Counted from the stretch's first letter, positions 1 through 8,413 are shown. The stretch is 64,000 bases of DNA from an uncultured Paracoccus sp. (GCF_937873615.1 NZ_CALMYP010000057.1:1-64000), one strand, 5' to 3'. Notes: generated by a model from the letters alone, not told the origin. Numbers and translations: made by a program.

Positions 1-981
1 AGCCCTCGATGAAATCCGTGGAAGCCGGTAGCAAACGTCAGACTCAGCACACTAGGATCTGCTTACGATATAGTGCTTGCCAACGTCGTTTACCAGCAAG
101 GGAGTCCGACACGAGGGTGACTTTCCGGACTTGGAAGAAGAAGCCATATCGCACTAGCAGCGAACATCCGGTTGCCGCCGATCCTTGCGAGATTTCGCGC
201 CGGTTCGGCGGATTGAGTTTCCTCCGCTCTTGCCGGCATCTAATGCCCTTGAATGCGTCGTGAACTGGCACCCCCTGCCAACACTCATCGAGTCGTCTTG
301 ATCTGCCCGGCCATGCCCGCAGCGCCGTGACGGCATAATCCGCCCTCCGCACATATGGTAGGGGCAAGCAATCGGGGGACCGTTCAGTCGGTCCCTGTCT
401 CATTCCTGATCAGGCAAGCAACAGGACCGCCGTAGAGGCGCTGGGAGGGGTGCTGGAATCGCTTCTCGGGCTGGCGGCTAGTTGGGTGGCCCGACGATGG
501 CAGCGGCCCTCAGTGACTCGCTGCGCGGCTCTGCGAGGGTGCCGTTCGTAGATGGCCTGACAGCCGGGCAGCGGGCCTGCCGGGGAAGACCATCATGGTC
601 ATGGCCCCGATATTCGGGGTTCGACAGCCCCGTTCATGGCGATCTGGAAAATGACGACATAACAATGGGTTGATGTGGATCGGAATTATCAGGCCCTAAA
701 GGAATAGCAGAATTGAACATCAGACTGATCAACATACTGAACATCAGACTGATCATCTCTATGAACAACACAATGATAATCTACCTGATCATCAGACTTA
801 TAGGTTCTTCTTAACGTTCCCCTCAAAGCAACCTGAATGCCCCATCTGGGCGGCATCACGTCTGCCCGGATCGGGCTGGCCATCACGGTCTTCCCCTCAA
901 TCCTTTCACCACGGTCATTCACCCCCTGCTGTCCCGCGACAGGCAGGCTCTTGGCCGTTCCAATCCCGAAACAGGATCATC
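1..981. other. Gene-poor accessory stretch
   Basis: I find no open frame here with a recognisable domain. The short frames on both strands lack convincing ribosome binding sites and known motifs. The only clear structure is the 24-bp tandem repeat at 714-809, which lies in a locally AT-richer part. The stretch adjoins RNase HI, BRO-N debris and a recombinase, so it is probably eroded mobile-element DNA; that is inference. Confidence 0.5.
714..809. repeat. Degenerate 24-bp tandem repeat (iteron-like)
   Basis: Four units of 24 bp start at 714, 738, 762 and 786. The first two share an identical 18-bp core, TGAACATCAGACTGATCA. Units three and four are diverged: unit three keeps TGAACA, and unit four keeps TGATCATCAGACT. 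Twenty-four bases is a little over two helical turns, which resembles iterons of plasmid or phage replicons or a multi-site operator. No replication initiator gene is visible nearby, so the role is unknown. Confidence 0.6.
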
Positions 982-1512
982 ATGAACCACATCGCCAACA
1001 GCCGCAGTGACCAGCCGTCGCATGACAGCCAGACCTGCATCGAAATCTACACGGATGGGTCGTCCATCGGCAATCCTGGCCCCGGTGGCTATGGGGGTGT
1101 CCTGATCAGGCGGGACGCCACCGGCACAACCCTCAAGATCCGCGAGATCTGGGGCGCATCCTCATCCGTGACCACGAATATCCGCATGGAAATGACAGCC
1201 GCCCTGATGGGGCTTCGGGCGCTGGGATCGAAGACCGCTGAACCGGTCACCGTGTTCTGCGACTGCGACCTGATCCCCCGTGGCATGAACCAATGGCTGG
1301 CGGGGTGGAAGGCCAAGGGCTGGCGCAAGGGCAATGGCCGGAAGGTGGAGAACTGCGACTTGTGGGTGGCGCTGGAAACCGAGGCATCGGGGCGCAACGT
1401 GACGTGGAAATGGGTCCGGGGTCATGACGGCACGGCGCTGAACGAGCGGGCCGACCGGCTGGCCTATCGTGGCGCAAGGCTGGCGGAGCGGAAGAATGTG
1501 GGCCGGATGTAG
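982..1512 (+). CDS. rnhA: Ribonuclease HI
   Basis: This 176-residue protein should degrade the RNA strand of RNA-DNA hybrids in the cytoplasm. The family signature TDGSSIGNPGPGGYG is at residues 24-38. The four catalytic acids can be placed at D25, E70 (IRMEM), D94 (FCDCD) and D158 (NERAD), and the accessory histidine is H148 in RGHDG. It is about 20 residues longer than the usual ~155, mostly from an N-terminal extension of about 19 residues. The last 49 bases overlap the open frame of the antisense BRO-N remnant. Because it sits among phage debris, it may be an accessory copy rather than the housekeeping gene. Confidence 0.88.
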   Translation: MNHIANSRSDQPSHDSQTCIEIYTDGSSIGNPGPGGYGGVLIRRDATGTTLKIREIWGASSSVTTNIRMEMTAALMGLRALGSKTAEPVTVFCDCDLIPRGMNQWLAGWKAKGWRKGNGRKVENCDLWVALETEASGRNVTWKWVRGHDGTALNERADRLAYRGARLAERKNVGRM

Positions 1513-2185
1513 GCCCCGTCCTTGCGGATCGCGGGCAGGACATCGCGGGTCACCCAGTCCTGGAAGGCGCGGGCTTCGGGTTTGTCCGAGCGCATGGCCA
1601 GCTTGTAGAGGCCTGACTCGGAGATGATTAGGTTGGCGCTGCCGCGTCCTTGAACCAGTCGGACACGTTCAACCTCGCTCTGATCAAGTCTAGACACGGC
1701 ATGGGTTGGGTTCACAATCCCGAGGATCTTGCAGACATCAGCCGCAACGAACCACGGGTTGCCGTCTTGGTCGATCACGCGGATGGCGTTGGTGTTGCCC
1801 GAGGGGCGGATGAAGGTGAAGGTGCTGCCCTCGGAACAACTACGCCCGCCGGAGTGGAGGCGATTAACCTCGTTATTAGCGAGTTTAGTCGTAGCGTGAG
1901 ACACATTCTCAATACCGATGACAGCACAGACATCAGCCGCAACAAACCACGGCTGGCCGACCGCATGGCCCACTTGTCGAGGCCGCTTTCGGAGATGATC
2001 CGCATCTTCTGAAGGCCCTGAACGGTTGCGAATTTCTCGTAACCCATCTCGTCTTCAGCAAGCTGCTTCATGTGGTAGTCCTGCGAGCCGAGAGGCAGGG
2101 CAATGGCGCGGTAGACATCCTTGACGACGAACCACGGCTGCCCGCCTCGGTCAAACACGCGGATGGCGTTGGGTGTTGCTAATGG
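1464..2185 (-). pseudogene. Collapsed tandem BRO-N (phage antirepressor) fragments
   Basis: Three copies of a BRO family N-terminal domain lie head to tail in about 700 bp, each marked by the motif PWFVxxDV. Copy 1 (about 2185-1978) runs from NAIRVFDRGG to ESGLDKWAMRS and is preceded by an in-frame stop. Copy 2 (about 1973-1840) begins inside the domain in another frame, at GQPWFVAADV, and stops near NNEVNRLHSGG. Copy 3 (about 1836-1509) is the fullest, from STFTFIRPSGN to the helix DWVTRDVLPAIRKDG. No copy has a proper start and C-terminal domain, and the end runs into rnhA. Family knowledge: BRO-N proteins are DNA-binding antirepressors of phages and prophages. The array looks like recombination between duplicated antirepressor genes. 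Confidence 0.75.
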
Positions 2186-2467
2186 TCACCACGACCCCCG
2201 CGTGTTTTCCCGTAAAATCCTGAAAGCCCAAATCAGGTAGCTGGCTGTGGGCGCTTCCCCCGCTGCCCCGTCCGGTCGCAGGCAAGGCGGCAGGCAGCCG
2301 GTGCTGGCCATCGCCATATCCATCCGCATTTTCATCCGCCCTACCTGCCCACAGGGTATGCCCAAGCTGGCAGATGAAAAGATGCCCGGATGGGTGCCCA
2401 AATGGGTTGACTTTGCCTTGTTGGCAGATATCCATACTGGCACAACCCTAGATGGCAGGATGCCCCC
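2186..2467. promoter_or_regulatory. Upstream region of the recombinase, possible resolution site
   Basis: No gene is seen. Near its 3' end are TGCC-spacer-GGCA dyads at 2359-2372 (spacer 6) and 2414-2426 (spacer 5), each followed by GAT, and a GGCA-GGA-TGCC element at 2454-2464 that almost reaches the recombinase start. Small serine recombinases often bind several imperfect dyads next to their own gene (res or crossover sites). Assigning that role here is inference. Confidence 0.3.
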
Positions 2468-3103
2468 ATGACAAGAACCGTCCTTTACGCCCGTGTTTCC
2501 ACCTCTGATCAGACAACGACCCATCAGAAGACCCAGGCCGAAGCGGCGGGCTTCGTCATTGATGAGGTCATCGCTGATGAGGCCACGTCAGGCCTCAACA
2601 CGGCGCTGCGGGAACGGCCCGAGGGCAAGCGACTGTTCGACAAGCTGCGGGCCGGTGACGTGCTTGTCGTGCGTTGGGTGGATCGTCTCGGGCGCAACTA
2701 TCAGGATGTGACCGACACGATCCGCGAGTTCATGCGGCAGGGCGTCATCATTCGGACGGTCATCAACGGGCTGACCTTCGACGGGGCCACGAAAGACCCC
2801 ATGCAGCAGGCCGTGAGAGATGCACTGATCGGCTTCATGGCGGCCACGGCTCAGGCACAGGCCGAGGCGACCAGAGAAGCCCAGAGGGCCGGAATTGCCA
2901 TGCACAAGGCGATGACGCCTGCCAAGTATCGGGGTCGCAAGCCCAGCTATACACGCGAACAACTGGACCAGATGCGTGACCTTCTGGCGCAAGGCGCGGG
3001 GGCATCGGCCATTGCCAGGGCCACGGGACTGACCCGCCCGACCGTGCAGCGGTTGCGCAGCGATATGGCTGGGGCAGAGGCGGTGCTGGCGAGGTGGGAA
3101 TAG
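2468..3103 (+). CDS. Serine site-specific recombinase (resolvase/invertase family)
   Basis: This 211-residue protein has the resolvase catalytic domain at residues 1-140. The nucleophile is S11 in LYARVSTSDQ, and the arginine-bearing motif WVDRLGRN follows at about 68-75. The linker helix is Gln/Ala-rich. The C-terminal part (about 170-200, GASAIARATGLTRPTVQRL) is a Hin-type helix-turn-helix. The length matches small resolvases and invertases. No transposase gene accompanies it, so it may be a remnant of a Tn3-like element, a plasmid multimer-resolution gene, or a phage invertase. It would act on DNA sites probably close by, and dyads lie just upstream. The start is the first ATG of the frame; the ribosome binding site is weak. 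Confidence 0.9.
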   Translation: MTRTVLYARVSTSDQTTTHQKTQAEAAGFVIDEVIADEATSGLNTALRERPEGKRLFDKLRAGDVLVVRWVDRLGRNYQDVTDTIREFMRQGVIIRTVINGLTFDGATKDPMQQAVRDALIGFMAATAQAQAEATREAQRAGIAMHKAMTPAKYRGRKPSYTREQLDQMRDLLAQGAGASAIARATGLTRPTVQRLRSDMAGAEAVLARWE

Positions 3104-3456
3104 GCCGATCATCAGCTTCGGCCCGGTCAGAGCGATGGTCGAAACCGTTACATTTCTCCGCATCATTGACAACTATTTGGGCCCGTTTCATATTGAAATC
3201 ACGAAGAAAATCATGATCCAACCGGCACCTCCCCTTGGCTCCACCAGTTACTCCTAGCGAATTGATATTTATCTGAATCCTTCCAGTTCCTGGGGAACTT
3301 CGGTGTTCTGCTTCGGGAAGGTTTTACTGCGATGAGGCGTGCCGCAGTGACTGGGCGCACCCCCTGAATATGTCCGAGGAAAGGACAATCGTCGCCATAA
3401 TGCCACCTGTGCATCAGCGCTGCGCAAAGGCAGGTACCAAGCTTTTCCAGCATTGT
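3104..3456. other. Intergenic region with possible island boundary
   Basis: No gene is supported in these 353 bp. They separate the accessory remnant from the core signalling genes. The feature of note is the tRNA/tmRNA-3'-end-like sequence at 3230-3246. Short frames here have no domain signal. Confidence 0.5.
3230..3246 (+). repeat. tRNA/tmRNA 3'-end-like fragment (candidate att remnant)
   Basis: The sequence TCCCCTTGGCTCCACCA has the form of an acceptor-stem 3' half plus encoded CCA. The ending GGCTCCACCA is typical of tmRNA. No cloverleaf or T-arm with GGTTC can be built upstream, so this is not a functional RNA gene. Integrating elements that use tRNA or ssrA genes leave such duplicated 3' ends at one border. 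Its place between accessory and core genes fits that, but the match is short. Confidence 0.35.
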
Positions 3457-4791
3457 TCAGGCTGCATGTTTTTGACGCCCCAGCATGACCAGGTTCCTGC
3501 CGGCCAGCTTGGCCGCAATCAAAGCTGCATCGGCCTGACGCAGCAATTCGTCGACCTCAGGAGGTTCGCCCGCGCCATCCTGCTCCGAGACCGCGACGCC
3601 AACTGACACCGAAACTTGGAGATCCACACAGCCAGCCAGGCCCTTCGCACGAACTTGCCGGGACGAAATCCGATGTCGGACACGCTCTGCCAGCGAGACC
3701 GCTTCAGTCTCGTTGACGGAGTTCAACAGCACCAGAAACTCCTCTCCCCCATATCGCGCCACCTGGCCAGCGGCACCGATTTCGTCCGAGAGCGATGCGG
3801 CGATCGCGCTCAGCACGGCGTCGCCCGCTGCATGGCCATGCGTATCGTTGACGGCCTTGAAGCAATCTATGTCGATCATCAGCACCCCGAAGCTGGTGCC
3901 AGAGGCGGCGGTCGCGGCCATCTCGGCATTGATCCGGCGTCGGTTGGCCAGCCCGGTCAGCGGGTCCACCATCGCGAGTCGCCGCGCCAGCCGCACATCC
4001 GAATGCCGCCGCTCGCCTTCCATGCCACAGCGCAGCAACAGGCCCAGACGAGCGGCCAGTTCCGCCTTATGCCGCGAGGCAGATAGACCGGCCGAAAGCA
4101 CCTCTGTCGCACCGATCTCCAGGGCCCGGGTCTCCTCATCGGCAAGCTCTCGGCGCTGCAACAGCGCAAGCGCGGTACCCCGCCCATCGGCAAGCAGCCG
4201 CGCACGCAGGTCTGCGAGATATTGCAGACCTGTTCCATTCAGCCCGCCATCGACCAATAACGCCGCCAATTTCGGCGGCATCTGCGTTTGCAGGGATTGA
4301 TGGGAAAGAACCTGCAAGCGTTGCCCCATCGCGGCCTCGACCGCACAACGCCATTCCGAGGAGAGCACCGCATCATCGGTCAGAAGCGCGAACTGATCCG
4401 GCGGCACAAAATCCGACGCGGCCTCTGAAAACCCGCCTTCCGCCTCGGTCGGTCGCGCCATCCAACTTCGCAGCCGGGCACGCAGCACGGAATCCTGACA
4501 AGCCTCATCGAGCACATATTCCGCACCGGCGCGAAACGTCGCCGCGCGCTGGGCGGCATCGCAGATCGCAATCACCGGAACCGGCAACCTGCGCTTGAGC
4601 ACCATCAGATCGCGCAGCAGAGCCGTCTGGTCGGGATTTCGGATCATGACCGCACTGGCGTCCCAACCTGTCAGCATCGCCTCCTCCACGTCGCCGACCG
4701 TCTGCACCTGATGATTCGCAGCCCCCAGCCGCGCCTTGAGCGCAAGGCGCGAGGCGATATCGCCATCGATAACAAGCAGTCGTCCGAGCAT
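3457..4791 (-). CDS. PleD-like diguanylate cyclase response regulator
   Basis: The 444-residue protein makes cyclic di-GMP from GTP. It has two receiver-like domains (about 1-118 and 145-265) and a C-terminal GGDEF domain whose active site reads RYGGEEF. I chose the start at 4791 because PleD relatives begin just before the first strand (here MLGRLLVIDGD); a start 39 bases upstream is open. The first receiver is degenerate: the phosphoacceptor position reads VMIRNP and the conserved lysine position reads YVLDE. The second receiver keeps an aspartate in LLVDGG. No RxxD inhibitory site precedes GGEEF (the expected four residues read GAAG), so product feedback through that site is unlikely. DivK, often beside pleD, is absent here, but the divergent neighbour is DUF3572, a common pleD neighbour in alphaproteobacteria. 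Confidence 0.85.
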   Translation of the reverse strand: MLGRLLVIDGDIASRLALKARLGAANHQVQTVGDVEEAMLTGWDASAVMIRNPDQTALLRDLMVLKRRLPVPVIAICDAAQRAATFRAGAEYVLDEACQDSVLRARLRSWMARPTEAEGGFSEAASDFVPPDQFALLTDDAVLSSEWRCAVEAAMGQRLQVLSHQSLQTQMPPKLAALLVDGGLNGTGLQYLADLRARLLADGRGTALALLQRRELADEETRALEIGATEVLSAGLSASRHKAELAARLGLLLRCGMEGERRHSDVRLARRLAMVDPLTGLANRRRINAEMAATAASGTSFGVLMIDIDCFKAVNDTHGHAAGDAVLSAIAASLSDEIGAAGQVARYGGEEFLVLLNSVNETEAVSLAERVRHRISSRQVRAKGLAGCVDLQVSVSVGVAVSEQDGAGEPPEVDELLRQADAALIAAKLAGRNLVMLGRQKHAA

Positions 4792-4867
4792 GTTTGCCTT
4801 GCCTCGCTGATAGTCCGAGGGCAAATTCACACAAACTCGTTAAAAAAGACTTTCCGGACATTGCCGA

Positions 4868-5137
4868 ATGACAGGCTCAGCCTCACAAGCCCGCGATCTC
4901 GCCGACCGATTGCTTCTGCACATCCTTGGGGACCCGGAATTGCTGAACAGCCTGATGGGGCGCAGCGGCATGACGCCGGCGCAGTTGCGAGACATTGTGA
5001 ATGATGAAAATGTTCATGAATTCATCATGGACTTCGTGACGGAAAGCGATGATCGGGTGATTATCTGCGCCGAGGCTCTCGGGGTCGGTGCCGCCGAGAT
5101 CGGCTTGGCGGCCCGTTATCTCGCCCGGCGCGATTGA
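4868..5137 (+). CDS. DUF3572 family protein
   Basis: This small acidic protein of 89 residues matches DUF3572 by length and by its helical pattern (LLLHILGDPELL near residues 15-26, AARYLARRD at the end). It has no signal peptide or membrane segment, so it should be cytoplasmic. The molecular function of the family is not known to me. In alphaproteobacteria it commonly lies next to divK/pleD-type genes, and here it is divergent from the PleD-like cyclase across a 76-bp gap that should hold both promoters. Confidence 0.75.
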   Translation: MTGSASQARDLADRLLLHILGDPELLNSLMGRSGMTPAQLRDIVNDENVHEFIMDFVTESDDRVIICAEALGVGAAEIGLAARYLARRD

Positions 5138-5183
5138 CGCAATCTTAATCTCCTCCTGCTAGATCAGGCGAAACGGAGGCAGC

Positions 5184-5753
5184 ATGCACGGCTTCATCAT
5201 CCGGGGAATCGAGCTTTTCCTGCGCACCCGGCACGGCGATGAGGTCTGGGCCAAGGTATCGTCGGCGGCCGGGATCGACCGGCGCGGCACGATGCTGATG
5301 CGCATCTACCCCGACGAGGTGGCAACGCGACTTCTCGACGCCACCAGCACAGAATTGCGGATCAGCCGCGACGAACTGCTCGAAGATATCGGCGGCTGGA
5401 TTCCACGGCTGGACAGCGTGCGTCATATCATGCGCTTCAGCGGCTCGTCCTTTGAGGATTTCGTGCTGTCGCTCGATGATCTTCACGACCGGGGCCGCGT
5501 GGTGCTTCCAGGGCTTGAGTTGCCGCGGATCGCCACACAGGTGACCGCACCCCGGCAATATCTGTTACGGATCGCCGCTGACGAGGCCGATTGGTATCCG
5601 GTCATGGCGGGTTTTCTGCGCGGGATGGCTGACGAATACGGTGTTCTCGCCATTGTCGAAACCCATGAGGGCTGTCTTCAGGTAAGCATCGCCGATGATG
5701 CATTTGCCGAGGGCAGCAGCTTCTCGCTCATTCAGAAGCTCTGGGTGTCGTGA
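5184..5753 (+). CDS. H-NOX (heme nitric oxide/oxygen binding) sensor
   Basis: The protein has 189 residues, the usual length of a stand-alone bacterial H-NOX, and starts with the family signature MHGFIIRGIE. The proximal heme ligand is predicted to be H101 in LSLDDLHDRG. Known family role: ferrous heme binds NO (or CO or O2), and the protein then changes the activity of a partner enzyme. The conserved YxSxR heme-propionate motif, expected around residues 131-136 after LLR, is not present (AADEAD), so heme affinity may be unusual. The stop codon overlaps the start of the next gene, an HNOBA-GGDEF cyclase, so the two are translationally coupled and the cyclase is the likely partner. Confidence 0.85.
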   Translation: MHGFIIRGIELFLRTRHGDEVWAKVSSAAGIDRRGTMLMRIYPDEVATRLLDATSTELRISRDELLEDIGGWIPRLDSVRHIMRFSGSSFEDFVLSLDDLHDRGRVVLPGLELPRIATQVTAPRQYLLRIAADEADWYPVMAGFLRGMADEYGVLAIVETHEGCLQVSIADDAFAEGSSFSLIQKLWVS

Positions 5754-6760
5754 TGCAAACCAACCTGTCCATGGCTTTCGAACGGGTCACGATGTTGATG
5801 CCGATGCATCTTCTCGCCGGGCCGGATGGTGAAATCCGCTCCTGCGGCCCGACCCTCAGAAAGCTGATCGGACGGGCCCGGAACATTCATGACGTTTTCG
5901 AATTGCGGCGCACCCCTGCCGATGCAAACTTCATGGCCACGCTGAAGCAAGCCGCAGATCATGGTGAGCGGGTGTTTCTTGGGCTGAAGGAAAGCCCGTT
6001 GCCACCGCTGCGCGGCGAAGCATCGCAACTGACCAAGGGGGAGATCTTCATCAATCTGGGCTTCGGGATCGGCGTGATCGAGGCAATCACGACCTATGAC
6101 CTGACCGATGCCGATTTTGCCGCCAACGACCTCGCCATCGAGATGCTCTATCTTCACAGCTCGAACCAGGCGATCCGGTCGGAACTGGCCAGGCACAGCT
6201 TCAGCCTGGAGGAGGCGCGGCAGGTGGCTGAGATGCAGGCCTTCACCGATCCGCTGACGGGATTGCTGAACCGCCGCGGCTTCGACCTCGCGCTCGGGCG
6301 GGCACTGGAAGCACGCGCAGCCCCGGCGGCACGGCGCCAGGAATTCGCGCTGCTGCAACTGGATCTCGACTGGTTCAAGGATGTCAACGACCGCTTTGGC
6401 CACCCCACAGGCGATGCGGTCTTGCGCCAGATTGCCGAGGTCCTGCGTCGCGAAACCCGAACCGAAGATGCCGTGGCCCGGGTCGGCGGCGATGAATTCA
6501 TGGTTCTCCTGCCCGGCATGGCTTCGGAAAGCACGCTGCTGCAACTGGGCCACCGCCTGATTGCCGCAACGCAAGAGCCGATCCCGGTCGATGCGAATAT
6601 CTGCCATGTCTCGGCCAGCATCGGCGCCACCATGTCGCAACATTATGAGACAGTCAGCGCCGAGACGATGCTGGCTGACGGAGACAGCGCCCTCTATTCC
6701 GCGAAGCGAAGTGGCAGGGGATGTATTCGCCTTCACGGCAGCCATGTCGCCAAACGATAG
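5753..6760 (+). CDS. HNOBA-GGDEF diguanylate cyclase
   Basis: The N-terminal ~150 residues match the heme-NO-binding-associated (HNOBA) domain found in partners of H-NOX proteins. A short helix (SLEEARQVAEMQ) then leads into a GGDEF domain with DPLTGLLNRRGF and active site RVGGDEF. An inhibitory-site motif RTED sits five residues before GGDEF, so feedback by cyclic di-GMP is expected, unlike the PleD-like cyclase at 3457-4791. I place the start at the ATG at 5753; a GTG at 5750 is equally open. Both overlap the H-NOX stop. With H-NOX it should form an NO-responsive cyclic di-GMP switch, the usual arrangement of such pairs in biofilm control. Confidence 0.87.
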   Translation: MQTNLSMAFERVTMLMPMHLLAGPDGEIRSCGPTLRKLIGRARNIHDVFELRRTPADANFMATLKQAADHGERVFLGLKESPLPPLRGEASQLTKGEIFINLGFGIGVIEAITTYDLTDADFAANDLAIEMLYLHSSNQAIRSELARHSFSLEEARQVAEMQAFTDPLTGLLNRRGFDLALGRALEARAAPAARRQEFALLQLDLDWFKDVNDRFGHPTGDAVLRQIAEVLRRETRTEDAVARVGGDEFMVLLPGMASESTLLQLGHRLIAATQEPIPVDANICHVSASIGATMSQHYETVSAETMLADGDSALYSAKRSGRGCIRLHGSHVAKR

Positions 6761-6895
6761 GGGAAGGGGCAGGTCAGCAAGGGCGCGCGGTTGGATGGTG
6801 TCAGGAACAGGCGCCGGGCCGCAGAAGCCCACCGATGTCAGGGCCGGCCTGCAATCCGCCTTGCGTGTGCGGGCGCCGCGACCTAGAGCGGCAGG

Positions 6896-7507
6896 ATGAA
6901 GCAGGGATTTCCTTTCGCCACGGCCGGCCAGCGTGTCGGATTGCTGGGCGGGTCGTTCGACCCCGCCCATGAAGGCCATGTCCTGCTGACCGAGGAGGCG
7001 CTGAAGCGCTTCGGGCTGGACCGGGTCTGGTGGCTGGTGACGCCCGGCAACCCGCTGAAGGCGCATCAGCCCGCGCCGCTGGCCGAACGCATAGCCCATG
7101 CGCAAAAGCTCATGGACGATCCCCGGGTCGAGGTGACGGGGATCGAGGCAGAGTTGGGCACGCAAAAGACCGTCGACACCATCGCCGCCCTGCAGAAGCA
7201 CTATCCGAACCTGCATTTCACCTGGCTGATGGGCTCGGACAACCTCGTGCAGTTCAGCCGTTGGGAGCGCTGGCGCGAGATTGCGGCGCGGGTTCCCATC
7301 GGCGTGCTCAGCCGGCCCGGCACGCGGCTGGCCGCGCGCCTGTCGAAGGCGGCGCGGGTCATGGCCTCGGCCCGGTTGCCGGAACGGCGCGCAAGCCAGC
7401 TCGGGTCGGCCCGGCCGCCGGCCTGGGTCATGGTGAACATGCCGATGTCGAGCGCTTCATCGAGCGCGATCCGCGCGGCGCGAGAGACCGCTGCCCCAAA
7501 GGGCTGA
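6896..7507 (+). CDS. nadD: Nicotinate-nucleotide adenylyltransferase
   Basis: The enzyme transfers AMP from ATP to nicotinate mononucleotide, giving deamido-NAD in NAD synthesis. The nucleotidyl-transferase signature [11 protein letters not shown] lies at residues 18-28, and the family's C-terminal ISSTxIR motif appears as SASSSAIR near the end. The length of 203 residues is normal. It stands alone, 135 bp after the cyclase, and is convergent with the enoyl-CoA hydratase family gene, whose stop is 9 bp away. Confidence 0.92.
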   Translation: MKQGFPFATAGQRVGLLGGSFDPAHEGHVLLTEEALKRFGLDRVWWLVTPGNPLKAHQPAPLAERIAHAQKLMDDPRVEVTGIEAELGTQKTVDTIAALQKHYPNLHFTWLMGSDNLVQFSRWERWREIAARVPIGVLSRPGTRLAARLSKAARVMASARLPERRASQLGSARPPAWVMVNMPMSSASSSAIRAARETAAPKG

Positions 7508-7516
7508 AAAACCGCC

Positions 7517-8287
7517 TCAGCGACCGGTAAAACGGGGCGCGCGCTTTTCCAGAAACGCGGTCACGCCCTCGCGGAAATCGGCGCTGCGCCCGGCCTTGCC
7601 CTGCAACTGCGCCTCAAGCTCAAGCTGGGTCGCGAAATCATTGGCGCCCGAGGCGCGCACCGCCGCGCGAACCGAAAGATAGGCGCCGGTCGGACCCGAG
7701 GCCAGCTGCATCGCCCGTGCCCCCACCGTCTCGACAAACTCATCCGCCGGCACCGCCTGCCAGATCATGCCCCAATCGGCAGCCTGCTGGGCGGCGATCT
7801 TATCGGCGAACAGCATCATCCCGAGCGCCCGCGCATTGCCGACCAGACGCGGCAGGATCCAGGTGCCGCCGGCATCGGGGATCAGGCCGATCCGGGTGAA
7901 GGCCTGGGTGAAATAGGCGCTGTCGACGGCGATCACCACATCCGCCGCCAGGGCGAGGTTCGCCCCCGCCCCCGCCGCCACGCCATTCACGGCGGCGATG
8001 ACCGGCGCGCGGCATTCGATCACCGCCTGCAACATGGGTTCGTATTCGCGGCGCAAGGTGCCCTCGATATCGGCCGCCGCAGCCGCATCGCTCAGGTCCT
8101 GACCCGAGCAGAACGCCGCCCCTGCCCCGGTCATCACCACACAGCGCACATCCTCGCCGATGCTGGCAAGCGCCCGAGTGATCTCGGCGCGCATCTGCGT
8201 GTTCAGCGCGTTCATCACGTCGGGCCGGTTCAGCATCAGCGTGGCGATACCGTTCTTCGCGGTGAAGGTAATGGTCTCATAGGTCAT
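7517..8287 (-). CDS. paaG: Enoyl-CoA hydratase/isomerase, PaaG-like
   Basis: This 256-residue crotonase-fold protein has oxyanion-hole segments at 58-65 (AFCSGQDL) and 104-108 (AAGAG). The segment IPDAGGTW places an aspartate at D138, which corresponds to the catalytic aspartate of PaaG; typical hydratases carry a glutamate pair instead. PaaG isomerises ring-1,2-epoxyphenylacetyl-CoA to the oxepin form in aerobic phenylacetate breakdown. The rest of that pathway lies at 44.7-52.6 kb, so this copy is detached. A strong-looking SD (AGGAGG) precedes the ATG. A general enoyl-CoA hydratase role cannot be excluded. Confidence 0.8.
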   Translation of the reverse strand: MTYETITFTAKNGIATLMLNRPDVMNALNTQMRAEITRALASIGEDVRCVVMTGAGAAFCSGQDLSDAAAAADIEGTLRREYEPMLQAVIECRAPVIAAVNGVAAGAGANLALAADVVIAVDSAYFTQAFTRIGLIPDAGGTWILPRLVGNARALGMMLFADKIAAQQAADWGMIWQAVPADEFVETVGARAMQLASGPTGAYLSVRAAVRASGANDFATQLELEAQLQGKAGRSADFREGVTAFLEKRAPRFTGR

Positions 8288-8350
8288 CGGCGTTCCTCCT
8301 GGTTCGGGCCAGCATGGCCCGGGCCGGAGGGCACGAAAAGCCCCGCCGTC

Positions 8351-8413
8351 GCGTCACACGCGCACGATCTCGCGTCACGCGCGCACGGTGTCGCGTTACT
8401 CGCGCATGATCTC
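8351..8413 (-). repeat. 21-bp tandem triplication across the ccmH stop codon
   Basis: Three units of exactly 21 bp lie at 8351-8371, 8372-8392 and 8393-8413. The last one encodes the final codons of ccmH and its stop. Read on the minus strand, each unit has an in-frame stop at the same place (TAA, TGA, TGA), so the gene end has been triplicated downstream without changing the protein. Confidence 0.8.

Noticed and set aside
44..403. Minus-strand frame of 119 codons near the window start
   Set aside because: No recognisable domain, many Arg and Cys, and no ribosome binding site; it could be the remnant of a gene but cannot be supported.
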